In this document: piece by piece, positions 25,001 through 31,757 of the stretch | Numbering within the stretch: the stretch's first letter is position 1 | Layout of the letters: each line of letters opens with the position of its first letter | DNA from: a virus | Length of the DNA: 64,000 bases | Virus record (IMG/VR): IMGVR_UViG_3300005748_000015 | Span: 1 to 64,000 of that record | Reading direction: 5' to 3' (one strand) | The notes under the pieces: model-generated | The model's database searches: none | Seen by the model: the letters and a program-made list of their open reading frames with translations, nothing else | What the model was told of the DNA's origin: nothing | Program-made: the position numbers and the translations under genes

Positions 25001-27541
25001 GTAACTGATGGGTCAAATGTACAAGCAGACCCAGGTGGAAATGGTACTGGAATTCAAGTCGATGTTCTTGTGGCTGATGACGATAATGTGTTAGCAAACA
25101 GAACTTCCCTTGCAATTACTGCTGCATTGCCGATAGCTGGTATTTTATCAGTTTCAGATGCACTTGGTATTTTAACTGTAAACTATTCAGGTGGAGACAT
25201 TACCAACGGTAGTGATGTATCAGCTGGAGTTGCATATAGTGTTACTCAAGATGGCGTTAATTCAAAATCAATTCAGCTAGGTGGTAACTACGGTTATGTG
25301 TGGTTTAATGTAACTGATGGGGTCGCTACTCAATCTGATTCTGGTAATCTTGGAACAGGAATTCAAGTTGATATTTTAGCTGCTGACGATGCAATTTCAA
25401 TTGCCGGAAAAGCAGCAACAGCTATCGACACAGCTGCGGCTGGAATATTAGGATTAAAAAGTGCATCCAATGTTGATGAGATTTTAACTCTTAATTATGA
25501 AGTTGGTGCAATTAGCAATAGTTCCGATATAAATAGTGGAATTGTTCCAACAGAAATTACCGATGGATATGCTTCAAAATCAATTCAATTAGCAGAAAGT
25601 TCAGCTTATGTTTGGTTTGATGTAACTGACGGTGCAAATATACAATCAAATCCGGGTGGAACTGGGACGGCTATTAAAGTTGATGTATTACTTGCTGATG
25701 TAGCTGCTGATATTGCAAACAAAGCTGCTCTTGCAATTACTGCTGCATTACCTATTAGTCCAATTTTTAGTGCAACAGATAATGGTAATAGTTTAGAAGT
25801 TGCTTATGATTTTACTCCAACAATTTTTGGCTCAGATGTTTCTACTGGAGCTGTTGTTACTTATATTGAAAATGATAGTAATGAAATTACAGTTACCGAA
25901 GAAGTAAAAGGTTCTGTATCAGGAGATTTTTCAGTAAGTACAGAAATTCAAGAAGGAGATTCTGTAATTATTGGAAGTGATTTTAGTACTCTTAACCAAG
26001 GTATCTATAGATTAATAAGAAAATTTAAAGATTCTTTTTATATTGACAATCAAAACTCTATTGAAGAAGAAATTACAATGGCAGACCAATTAATTGATAT
26101 TGGGGCTGATATATCAACAAATTTTAATGTAGAAAAAATTGACGGTCTTACAAAACTATATTGGGCAGGAGCTGGAGTTGAACCTTCCTTTGAAGATTTA
26201 AGACCTGGTGATATTATTACATTAGGTGCTGCTTTTGATGTAAATAATCAAGGTGATTTTTATGTTGCAGATTCTGGAGAAAAATTACAACAAATTACAC
26301 GTTACACTCAATCAAGAGGTATCGACATCACTTCTGGGCAGTACGGATTTTTAAATAGTACTGATGATGCTACCGAATATGCCTTTTGGTATAATGTAGA
26401 TGGTGCTGGTGGTGCTCCAACACTTCCAGGGAAGACTTTGATTGAGATTCCAGTTTTAGACACAGATGATGCAAACGAGGTAGCGGTTAAAAAAGCAGCT
26501 GTATTAAATAATACACCTTATGATGCAGATTTTTCTGCTGAAGTTGATGGTGACGATGTTATTGTTACAAATGAATTAGCCGGGCCATGTACTGCTGGTT
26601 CAAACGGAAATATTGATGGACAATTTTTTGTTGAAGTACTACAGGTAGGCAGAAGAAACTTTGTAGACTATCTAAATGTTGCTGGCGTAAGTGAATCAGG
26701 GTTGGTAGCTGCTGCTGATATAGAAATTCACAGAGAAGCTATTCAATTTAAAGACTATGATGGGATTGTTGAAGGTGATGTATTTGTAATTTCAGATGCT
26801 TTCTTAGGTGAAAACAATGTTGGAAGATATACTGTAAATGAGATATTAAGTGACAAAGAAATTGTTGTCACTGGTGGCATGGAAAGTGTTGATAAAACAT
26901 TGTTAGATTTTAACTTTAACAAATTATATGTTGAAGAGTCAACACCTTATGTTGGCTATAAACAAATTGAACTTATTGCTACAAACCCATCAAATTTAAA
27001 TGCTAAAAATGTTGTTTTTACAACATTTAATCAATTTGATAAGATTGGTGAAATCGCTGGCGTATCAATGAGTGCTATGGGTAAATTAGAACTACCAACG
27101 GAAATTGTAAGAGGTGTTGATAGCTACAAATTCCATACAGGATTAATTGCTGAAGCAAATAGAATTGTTTATGGAGAGCCTAGAGATAATACCACATATC
27201 CTGGGGTTGCAGCTGCTGGTGCAGAAATTTTTATTAAAGCTCCACTTGTTAGAAGGGTTGAAGTTTCCATTGATGTACGTGTTAAAACTGGCGTTCCATT
27301 TAGCACAATTGTTACAGAAGTTAGAAACTCTATTGCAGCACTAATTGGTTCAAACCCTGTTGGCCAACCAATACCAATTTCAAATATTGTTAGTAATGTA
27401 GATGCGATTGTTGGGGTGCAAGCTGTTGCAATTAGTTCGCCACAATATGATGCGCAAAATGATGTAATTAGAATTAATGCTGGAGAAAAGGCACTTGTGT
27501 TAGACGCTATTGCTGACATTTTAGTGTCGAAGATTGACTGA
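19094..27541 (+). CDS. Giant baseplate J-like protein with tandem repeats
   Basis: A 2815-residue protein, the largest gene here. The N-terminal ~300 residues and C-terminal ~130 residues match the baseplate J/gp47 layout: helical start with 'GSVITQFFDVVAR', an 'SDNDYRDRI' signature, and a terminal 'EVSIDVRVKTG' strand plus 'GVQAVAIS'. Typical family members have 300-500 residues. Here about 2300 residues of beta-rich sequence are inserted. They include short IEExDF/VEEWxFDG repeats (about residues 1643-1722), then five tandem ~100-residue modules with a YVWFNVTDG core (about 1726-2268). The inserts probably decorate the baseplate surface. Preceded by a strong phage promoter. Confidence 0.75.
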   Translation: MAGLPTPKSREQILSEMLTEYVGLTGINDLNTGSVITQFFDVVARSVARTSGDIFQILRDFSVERATGEALNRIGREERVYRNTAQVSSGTVKVTDTSFEKISTKIYSGAPSPNIGTSVIKVSDASNWPTSGKLYIGRGTPNIEGPINFSATAQVGAFWEITLDSPTTKFHNISESVILGQGGTRNIPINTVVSSPGAGATPAINYNVSSNALLLDGENVNNNVKVTAQEPGSLANAPAGAITEFSSTPFPGAAVINVTPFTTGSDEESDNDYRDRIKKERLSRGLGTALAVKNAVLGAQASDENARVTSNEIDTTNPEQTILIIDNGQGYEEKTEGVGLEFVVDSAIGGEQNFQLQTGGRQTSIAKAFLESSISAPYDIRSLDKLSVLVGGIISEHIFPEGSFRAEGAATAFEVVSSINDNPDLTFEATTSESGTKVIIRAKAEDNEFLKITAPSIGVDAAPKLGFPSNEIATVLLYKNRELLNKNGRSAFVVTKNQFTWSTSITNNDTLIISVDGTESVTYTFKNEDFIAEGNYATVSPQNSLESWANVINNKITGVTAEVNGEQLKLTSNLGPKNRAAIVIDPASDLVDKGMFSSDLGLTSQGNEADFELSRNTAQIKLNQPLTKGDSLNLGSEFTRAEIQSKPILGGQTTLSDTGYVWFVVDDPSVEAVEVGVTSDTFISVLKPGGGIVRYESTSPNAFDNVQVGDYVIVWSPDLSATNRLEARVNAKTSTTLDLRVTVDEETAAVAEGPIFFTEGFTVVRTEYTPQKIKVDAGVYNINDIAVIIDDQLENATATVESDEIFVFRTKTESNNGSFFIADFNDAAKALNLVKNAFSQSINSQIAFYETNFSDRQFPAFVHGKITTDAYADPIDSYILTIDADEDLTALGLDPAGWICLGQPYGIANDVQSKECVEIEKYVGTTISIENSYLYKRGRVDDRFHVVNPYDFGHDDTLVAVLDDDPTGKTFNMPLYRTAVTNTTLTVNPNNFRAYDQEGGDVEFVEFFGTDFKFDNYKVLMQAKNVIDPSSAVNDDAILYRASEWGRSGEKVGVGYFYPTTPNQTVQHITSVGELVNIKVFLNSGPSRTTTITGTTEWNVSISPLNPSVDLVTYAWTGVGSDPGLGSVNSGDYVSIITTGEFSTANQGAYRVDSATATTFTVKRATDAAETQSNVATLETNTISFFESTDTTAQEIVDYVNANVTDYITAEIVQDGTTALDGSGLITSSTGEDVDFAYEYVRFKDGKNYILSSDINASIVNPQFIFKTPLELPNFDTNTVNAYAFNKSEEIKIIPQTSIQVTEFLNVLAVTGFTTLGQIKSVERNTSVQLSTDTLGNDGAVQIAGGNAGSANAAIEGSASGLGNQDNEKTLTSILSATAGGFHSDQWVKVFASERQKKTTAINALNSVKISGNSPTLGNSKIEVFNKNVGQRLFGRNRYYTRTRGRTFKVEKQGQFTCFSWDGNGTEPYFSKTVNLNDVDPKNVSVSANGQTGVTDYNVLEGSISFEEVAIGDIVDITGFSQDGNNGTFKVLGTSEDGKTLRVRNPNAVISSGNVNEIQSLTFDAVPSTGDFTLNFDGEITGSIPYNAVAGDIETELELLSNITDVNVSGDFSVGFTIEFAGVNSNTDVSSLVVETNTLDVAINEFERYDFSGISGSELDDISQVEELDFTAVTSANLDQTNQIEEYDFTFQSLSGSTMNATQQVEEWSFDGLVGSSFDILPTKKLQLSGSYAYLWFNVTDGLNAQSDPGGTGLAIQVDVLSSDNDDTLATKADDAIDLAINGVKQIEQWDFDTLTGASFDTLTGKSLQLGGSLAYVWFNVTDGVNVQADPGGTGAGIQVDILTADNDLQLASKAEAAITLAAIAGIDTVLSSIDILEVTYDAANITDGSDVDTGAIYTKVQDGVDITLASGISSSSAPADVLTIVYDSGDITDGDDADGGGVVLTITQQGLEARSFQLAGDYAYVWYNVTDGSNVQADPGGNGTGIQVDVLVADDDNVLANRTSLAITAALPIAGILSVSDALGILTVNYSGGDITNGSDVSAGVAYSVTQDGVNSKSIQLGGNYGYVWFNVTDGVATQSDSGNLGTGIQVDILAADDAISIAGKAATAIDTAAAGILGLKSASNVDEILTLNYEVGAISNSSDINSGIVPTEITDGYASKSIQLAESSAYVWFDVTDGANIQSNPGGTGTAIKVDVLLADVAADIANKAALAITAALPISPIFSATDNGNSLEVAYDFTPTIFGSDVSTGAVVTYIENDSNEITVTEEVKGSVSGDFSVSTEIQEGDSVIIGSDFSTLNQGIYRLIRKFKDSFYIDNQNSIEEEITMADQLIDIGADISTNFNVEKIDGLTKLYWAGAGVEPSFEDLRPGDIITLGAAFDVNNQGDFYVADSGEKLQQITRYTQSRGIDITSGQYGFLNSTDDATEYAFWYNVDGAGGAPTLPGKTLIEIPVLDTDDANEVAVKKAAVLNNTPYDADFSAEVDGDDVIVTNELAGPCTAGSNGNIDGQFFVEVLQVGRRNFVDYLNVAGVSESGLVAAADIEIHREAIQFKDYDGIVEGDVFVISDAFLGENNVGRYTVNEILSDKEIVVTGGMESVDKTLLDFNFNKLYVEESTPYVGYKQIELIATNPSNLNAKNVVFTTFNQFDKIGEIAGVSMSAMGKLELPTEIVRGVDSYKFHTGLIAEANRIVYGEPRDNTTYPGVAAAGAEIFIKAPLVRRVEVSIDVRVKTGVPFSTIVTEVRNSIAALIGSNPVGQPIPISNIVSNVDAIVGVQAVAISSPQYDAQNDVIRINAGEKALVLDAIADILVSKID
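24268..25900 (+). repeat. Five tandem modules inside the baseplate J-like gene
   Basis: Units start near 24268, 24510, 24955, 25264 and 25573, each encoding a YVWFNVTDG core, a PGGTGxxIQVDV segment and an Ala-rich helix. Unit 2 is longer and carries an extra half module. A weaker sixth relative lies near 26330-26520. Short stretches are nearly identical in DNA, so some units duplicated recently. Confidence 0.75.
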
Positions 27542-29154
27542 TGGCTAATAAAGAAGACGAATACAAAAAACTTAGATCGTACTTAAACAAAGTTGTCCGT
27601 GGTAAAAATACGGATGCTATTTTGCGTTCCGTTTCAAGCGGTCCAACTCACTTAATAAACAATGTTGAAGCTGTTAATGATTCTTTATATATTGTATCTG
27701 CAAAAGATCAATATCTTGATTCAAGACTCGGTGATAAAGGTGTTGTTCGTCCTGCTGAGGTAGGTCTTTCTGATGAAGTTTTTAGAGATATTGGTATTGA
27801 AATAACCAATAGAAAACAAGTTAGAGATTTGGTACACCAATTATTAAGAATTCTTTATGGTGAAATTTTTACTAGAGCAACTTCAGCTTCTCAAGAAGTA
27901 GAGCATTTTACTTTAGAAGAAGGTGACAATTTAATTATCTCTTTTGATGGGCAAGATTCTGTTGAAATATCTTTTACAGAAAGTCAGTTTTCAAACATAA
28001 GTAGTGCAACAGCTCAAGAAGTAGCTGATGCAATCACTAAATCCTTGAGAAAACTTGGAGCAAATGGGGCTGCTTTTACACAATTAGATGGTGAAGATTT
28101 AAGGGTTGTACTTATATCTTCTACCGATGGGCCTTCATCCAGTGTTAGAGTATTGGGTGGTAAAGCTCAAAACGCTCTTAAATTTGATGAAATCAGACCT
28201 ACATCGGGCGATGCCTCTACACAGTGGACTCTTACACAACAAGCTGGTGGGATAATTAGGGCTACATGGACAGGTGGTGCAGACCCATCTCTAGGGGTTG
28301 TTAAAATTAGTGACTATACAACTGTTTACGGATCATCGTTTGATCTGGCTAACCAAGGAACTTTTACTATTGTTGAAGCTCAAGGTGGTACTATAGGAAA
28401 TGCCTATATAGAATATGTAAATCCGAATGGTATATCTGAAATTGTAACTCAAGGTACTGAAGATGCAATTCTTTTTTACAATCCAAAAATTAGAACATTA
28501 ATATCGAAAGAAAGATTTGCTGGTGCTTTTCAAACATCCCCAAGAACTTTAGAAGTATTTATGCCAGCAACAACAAAAATTGTTAGGCGTAATAGAGCTG
28601 GAGCTGCTCATATATATGAGTCAGGATCAAGCAATGAAGGACAAGAAGGGCCTTACACATACGATACTGAAAAAGGATATGTAATAGGCGAGCAATCAGC
28701 ATTAACTACAGAAGAATTAGATGTAAGTAGTGACTCAATACTTTTTGTTGATGATTCGTCTGATTTTCCTGATGCTCAAGGAAGTATAATTATTGGACTT
28801 GGAACTTCTCATGAAGAAGGACCTGTGCCGTATATTTCACGACCTTCGGTTCAAGCGTTGAGAATTAATCCTTCTTATAAATTTAAGAATAAACACCCAA
28901 TTGGAACTGATGTTGCGTTGATAGCACAAAACTCTCCAGCAAATCCCGACAAAGATGGAACTGATTATCCATTTTATCTAACTGATTCTGTAGCTGGTAG
29001 AATTTATGCTGAAGACCTTATTAATCAAATTACAGCTACAGGTATTGTTGTAATAATTTACATTCTTTATCCAAGTGATATTGGACTTGGTAAAGCTGGC
29101 GATCAAGAAAACTCAGAAAAATATTACATCTGGGGAACTGAAGAGGATTTATAA
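27541..29154 (+). CDS. Baseplate-associated structural protein
   Basis: A 537-residue protein with a helical N-terminus (about residues 1-110) and a beta-rich remainder of repeated small sandwich-like segments similar in style to those in the preceding giant protein. The start overlaps that gene as TGATG. It may be a baseplate wedge or fibre-attachment protein, comparable in place to gp48/gp53 or gpI neighbours, but no family is assigned. Confidence 0.55.
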   Translation: MANKEDEYKKLRSYLNKVVRGKNTDAILRSVSSGPTHLINNVEAVNDSLYIVSAKDQYLDSRLGDKGVVRPAEVGLSDEVFRDIGIEITNRKQVRDLVHQLLRILYGEIFTRATSASQEVEHFTLEEGDNLIISFDGQDSVEISFTESQFSNISSATAQEVADAITKSLRKLGANGAAFTQLDGEDLRVVLISSTDGPSSSVRVLGGKAQNALKFDEIRPTSGDASTQWTLTQQAGGIIRATWTGGADPSLGVVKISDYTTVYGSSFDLANQGTFTIVEAQGGTIGNAYIEYVNPNGISEIVTQGTEDAILFYNPKIRTLISKERFAGAFQTSPRTLEVFMPATTKIVRRNRAGAAHIYESGSSNEGQEGPYTYDTEKGYVIGEQSALTTEELDVSSDSILFVDDSSDFPDAQGSIIIGLGTSHEEGPVPYISRPSVQALRINPSYKFKNKHPIGTDVALIAQNSPANPDKDGTDYPFYLTDSVAGRIYAEDLINQITATGIVVIIYILYPSDIGLGKAGDQENSEKYYIWGTEEDL

Positions 29155-29576
29155 TGGCAAGTCAAAGAACCATTGCTGGAGCACATATAAAACTTTACAT
29201 AAACGGTTCTGTTTATAATGAAGTAAGACAGGTTAGCTATACAATTGACTATGGCGAAGAACCTATATATGGTATTGACTCGGTATTTCCACAAGAAATT
29301 AAAATTACAAGAATATCAATTCAAGGAACTGTTTCAGGATTAAGGTTAGCCAATTCAAATGGTTTACAAGGTCAAAATATTAGACCTGGAATTAGAGACT
29401 CAATATTTGCACCATATATCTCTATTAGACTTTTTGACAGAAGAACAGGTGAAGATATTATATTTATACCACATGCCAGAATAACCAACGAAAAAGTAGA
29501 TGTTTCAGCAAAAGGTATAATGACTACTAGTTTTAGTTTTACAGGCCTTCAACCACAACAACCACTAGATAGATAG
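29154..29576 (+). CDS. Tail-tube-like protein
   Basis: A 140-residue beta-rich protein: 'GAHIKLYINGSVYNEV', a 'YGIDSVFPQEI' turn and a terminal 'SFSFTGL' strand resemble tube-type proteins of contractile tails, which stack as hexamers. Overlapping start with the upstream gene as TAATG places it in the baseplate operon. It may be a baseplate tube initiator rather than the main tube protein, which would be expected near the sheath. Confidence 0.5.
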   Translation: MASQRTIAGAHIKLYINGSVYNEVRQVSYTIDYGEEPIYGIDSVFPQEIKITRISIQGTVSGLRLANSNGLQGQNIRPGIRDSIFAPYISIRLFDRRTGEDIIFIPHARITNEKVDVSAKGIMTTSFSFTGLQPQQPLDR

Positions 29577-30146
29577 CCAATAATTGCTAATTTTTAATAA
29601 TAGAGGTCCAAATGTCATGCCTTTATATCTCATGAAATTATTAGCTAATCTATTTTCATTTTTAAATGCTTCTATTTCCCAAGGTTGATTATCATAATAC
29701 GTATGTGTATGATCAATTCCTTTCCAGTATTTTTTTCCTGTTTTTTGATCCACTTCCAATTCTCCATTTGCCATTTGTTTTACATGAATCATTTCATGGG
29801 CTAGTGTTGAGATTAGTTCGTATTTATTATGATTCATCATAATAATTATTTCATAAGTATTTTCTTCTTTTTTATTTTTACCAGCAAATCCATAGTAAAA
29901 AGTATACATTTTGGGAAATTTAAAAGTAATATTTACAATAGGATCATTTTTTATATCCAATTCTAATGAATAAAAAGAAGCTGCTTCTAATAATAATTTC
30001 TCTATTTTATCATTGTCCCTGGTATTTTTGTAATATGGTATGCTTATAAAAACTTGACAAGATATTGTTATTATAAGGATTGCCGCTGTAATACTAAGAC
30101 CTGTAGTAATGATTGCCAAAACACCAAGCAATTGTTCATGCGTCAT
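29565..30146 (-). CDS. Membrane-anchored HExxH metallopeptidase
   Basis: A 193-residue protein with a long N-terminal hydrophobic segment (about residues 7-37) and a soluble domain with H117-E118-x-x-H121. A Glu in the 'QPWEIEAF' segment (about residue 165) could be the third ligand, as in gluzincin-type active sites. The ATG at 30146 has a GGCGG-type site and lies in the end of the upstream gene. It is convergent with, and overlaps by twelve bases, the baseplate operon. Third HExxH protein of the window, with no similarity to the other two outside the motif. Confidence 0.7.
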   Translation of the reverse strand: MTHEQLLGVLAIITTGLSITAAILIITISCQVFISIPYYKNTRDNDKIEKLLLEAASFYSLELDIKNDPIVNITFKFPKMYTFYYGFAGKNKKEENTYEIIIMMNHNKYELISTLAHEMIHVKQMANGELEVDQKTGKKYWKGIDHTHTYYDNQPWEIEAFKNENRLANNFMRYKGMTFGPLLLKISNYWLSI

Positions 30147-30480
30147 TTTTTGCCGCCTTAAATAGATCACAATAGCTTCTGTGAGCATCTACTGGTACTT
30201 TACCATAAACAGCATAAGTACCACAATTACATTTAGGTTTTGTTTTAACATTCAACCCTTCTATGTTTATTTTACCTTCAGGATTTAAAAGATGAGACTT
30301 CATACTGGCTTCGTAAGCTTCCATATCTTTTTTCCACTTTTTATAGCCCTCTACGTATTCATCCTCAACATCCCCAATTGGGTCTTTTGTAGGCAGAGAA
30401 TCCCTAGCTGGCCATCCACCATTGTCGTAAGTACTTGAATATACAGGCTCATTCTTTCTTGATTTGTATTTTTCTGACAT
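30136..30480 (-). CDS. Cys/His-motif protein, paralogue of the 12195 product
   Basis: A 114-residue, highly charged protein with a C-terminal CxCG...YGKxP...HxxYCDL motif (about residues 82-104) that matches residue by residue the motif in the gene at 12195. The N-terminal part is unrelated. GGAGG lies upstream of the ATG at 30480. First gene of a two-gene minus operon with the membrane metallopeptidase. Function unknown; probably metal-binding. Confidence 0.65.
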   Translation of the reverse strand: MSEKYKSRKNEPVYSSTYDNGGWPARDSLPTKDPIGDVEDEYVEGYKKWKKDMEAYEASMKSHLLNPEGKINIEGLNVKTKPKCNCGTYAVYGKVPVDAHRSYCDLFKAAKNDA

Positions 30481-30510
30481 TTTTACCTCCAAAAAAGTTG
30501 TCATCTAACT

Positions 30511-30522
30511 ACATAATATCAC
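30511..30522 (-). promoter_or_regulatory. Phage promoter for the 30480 operon
   Basis: GTGATATTATGT on the minus strand, about 30 bases before the start codon. Divergent from the promoter at 30558. Confidence 0.6.
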
Positions 30523-30557
30523 AGTGATATAAAAAAACAATAAAAAGGCCGCAGACT

Positions 30558-30584
30558 AAATCTTTAAAGTATGTGATATTATAT
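30558..30584 (+). promoter_or_regulatory. Phage promoter for the fibre region
   Basis: AATCTTTAAA (30559-30568), six bases, GATATTATAT (30575-30584). Lies upstream of a homing endonuclease and the long fibre operon; the endonuclease probably inserted between promoter and fibre gene. Confidence 0.7.
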
Positions 30585-30633
30585 TATTGTAGATAGATTA
30601 GATTATAACAATATATACTTTTAATAGGTTAGA

Positions 30634-31755
30634 ATGTACTTGTATAAAATAGAAAACAAAATTAATAAAAAACAATATGTCGGAATAACAAATGACATAA
30701 AAAGACGTTGGCGTGAACACAAAAGGGAATTAAAGGGTAATAGGCACGGTAATATTAAATTACAAAATGCTTGGAATAAATATGGAGAAGAAAATTTTGT
30801 TTTTAAAAAAATACAAGATTTCAATACTTTACAAGAAATGAACAAAGCCGAAGTTGAGTATATAAAAAAATACAATTTACTTAGCAATAAAAATGGGTAT
30901 AATTTACAAGAAGGTGGTAATTCTTTTAGACATACAAAAGAAGCTAAAGAGAAAATATCTAGGTCAAATGAAGTCTCTGTTGTTTCTAAATGTTTAAAAA
31001 CAGGTGAATTGAAGATTTACGACAGAATAAAAGATGTCGAAAAAGATGGTTTAAATCCTAAAGCTATTAGTAACGCTTGTGTAGGAAGAGCTTTGACCTA
31101 TAAAAACAGAGTGTGGGTTTATAAGTCAAATTACGATACTATATTTGAAAAATATAATAAATATAAAAACAAAAATGTTAAAGCTAGACCTAAAGAATAT
31201 AAAAAGGCATATGGAATGTGTATAAAAACTAAAGAAATCAGGGAATACGAAGCTGTGGATCATGTTGAAAAAGATGGTTTTACAAACCAAGCTGTTAGAA
31301 AATGTTGTAAAAACAGTTTGGTAAATAAAAGCCACAAAAACTGGGTGTGGTCTTTTGAAAAAGAAAACTTAGAAGAAAAATATAACATAGCAAAAAATGG
31401 CAATAAAAACAGAAAAGATATATATAAATTTTCATTGTTGGGTGAGTTTATTGAAAAAGTTGATAGAAATTTATTAAACAAAACAGATTTGAAATCTATA
31501 TTATCAGTTTGTTCTGGTAAAAAAGAAACACTAAAAGGGTTTAGATATTCTTATAAAAAAACACTAAAAAACAGTAAGTATACAAAAAATATATTTTTAA
31601 AGTATTCTAAAGAAGGTGTTTTTTTAAATAAATATGCTAATATAAATGAAGTTATGAAAGATAATACACACATAAAATACACTAGTAATATATACAATTG
31701 CTGCCATGGAAAAAGAAAAACCTGTGGTGGTTTTGTTTGGGAAATAAGGGAGTAA
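30634..31755 (+). CDS. GIY-YIG homing endonuclease with IENR1-type repeats
   Basis: A 373-residue protein. Residues 1-90 form a GIY-YIG nuclease: an LYKI...YVGIT strand pair, Arg-rich helix (RRWREH) and an AEVEYIKKY helix with the likely metal-binding Glu. Residues ~110-373 hold four degenerate DNA-binding modules of the NUMOD1/IENR1 type, each ending in a G/N-x-(V/R)-W-x-(Y/F) strand. Free-standing, between the fibre-region promoter and the first fibre gene. It would cut a cognate site in related phages to spread itself. No intron is seen. Confidence 0.85.
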   Translation: MYLYKIENKINKKQYVGITNDIKRRWREHKRELKGNRHGNIKLQNAWNKYGEENFVFKKIQDFNTLQEMNKAEVEYIKKYNLLSNKNGYNLQEGGNSFRHTKEAKEKISRSNEVSVVSKCLKTGELKIYDRIKDVEKDGLNPKAISNACVGRALTYKNRVWVYKSNYDTIFEKYNKYKNKNVKARPKEYKKAYGMCIKTKEIREYEAVDHVEKDGFTNQAVRKCCKNSLVNKSHKNWVWSFEKENLEEKYNIAKNGNKNRKDIYKFSLLGEFIEKVDRNLLNKTDLKSILSVCSGKKETLKGFRYSYKKTLKNSKYTKNIFLKYSKEGVFLNKYANINEVMKDNTHIKYTSNIYNCCHGKRKTCGGFVWEIRE

Positions 31756-31757
31756 CT

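Noticed and set aside
24268-25900. CRISPR-like spacing of repeats
   Set aside because: The repeats encode a protein module and differ in length; no uniform short direct repeat with unique spacers is present.
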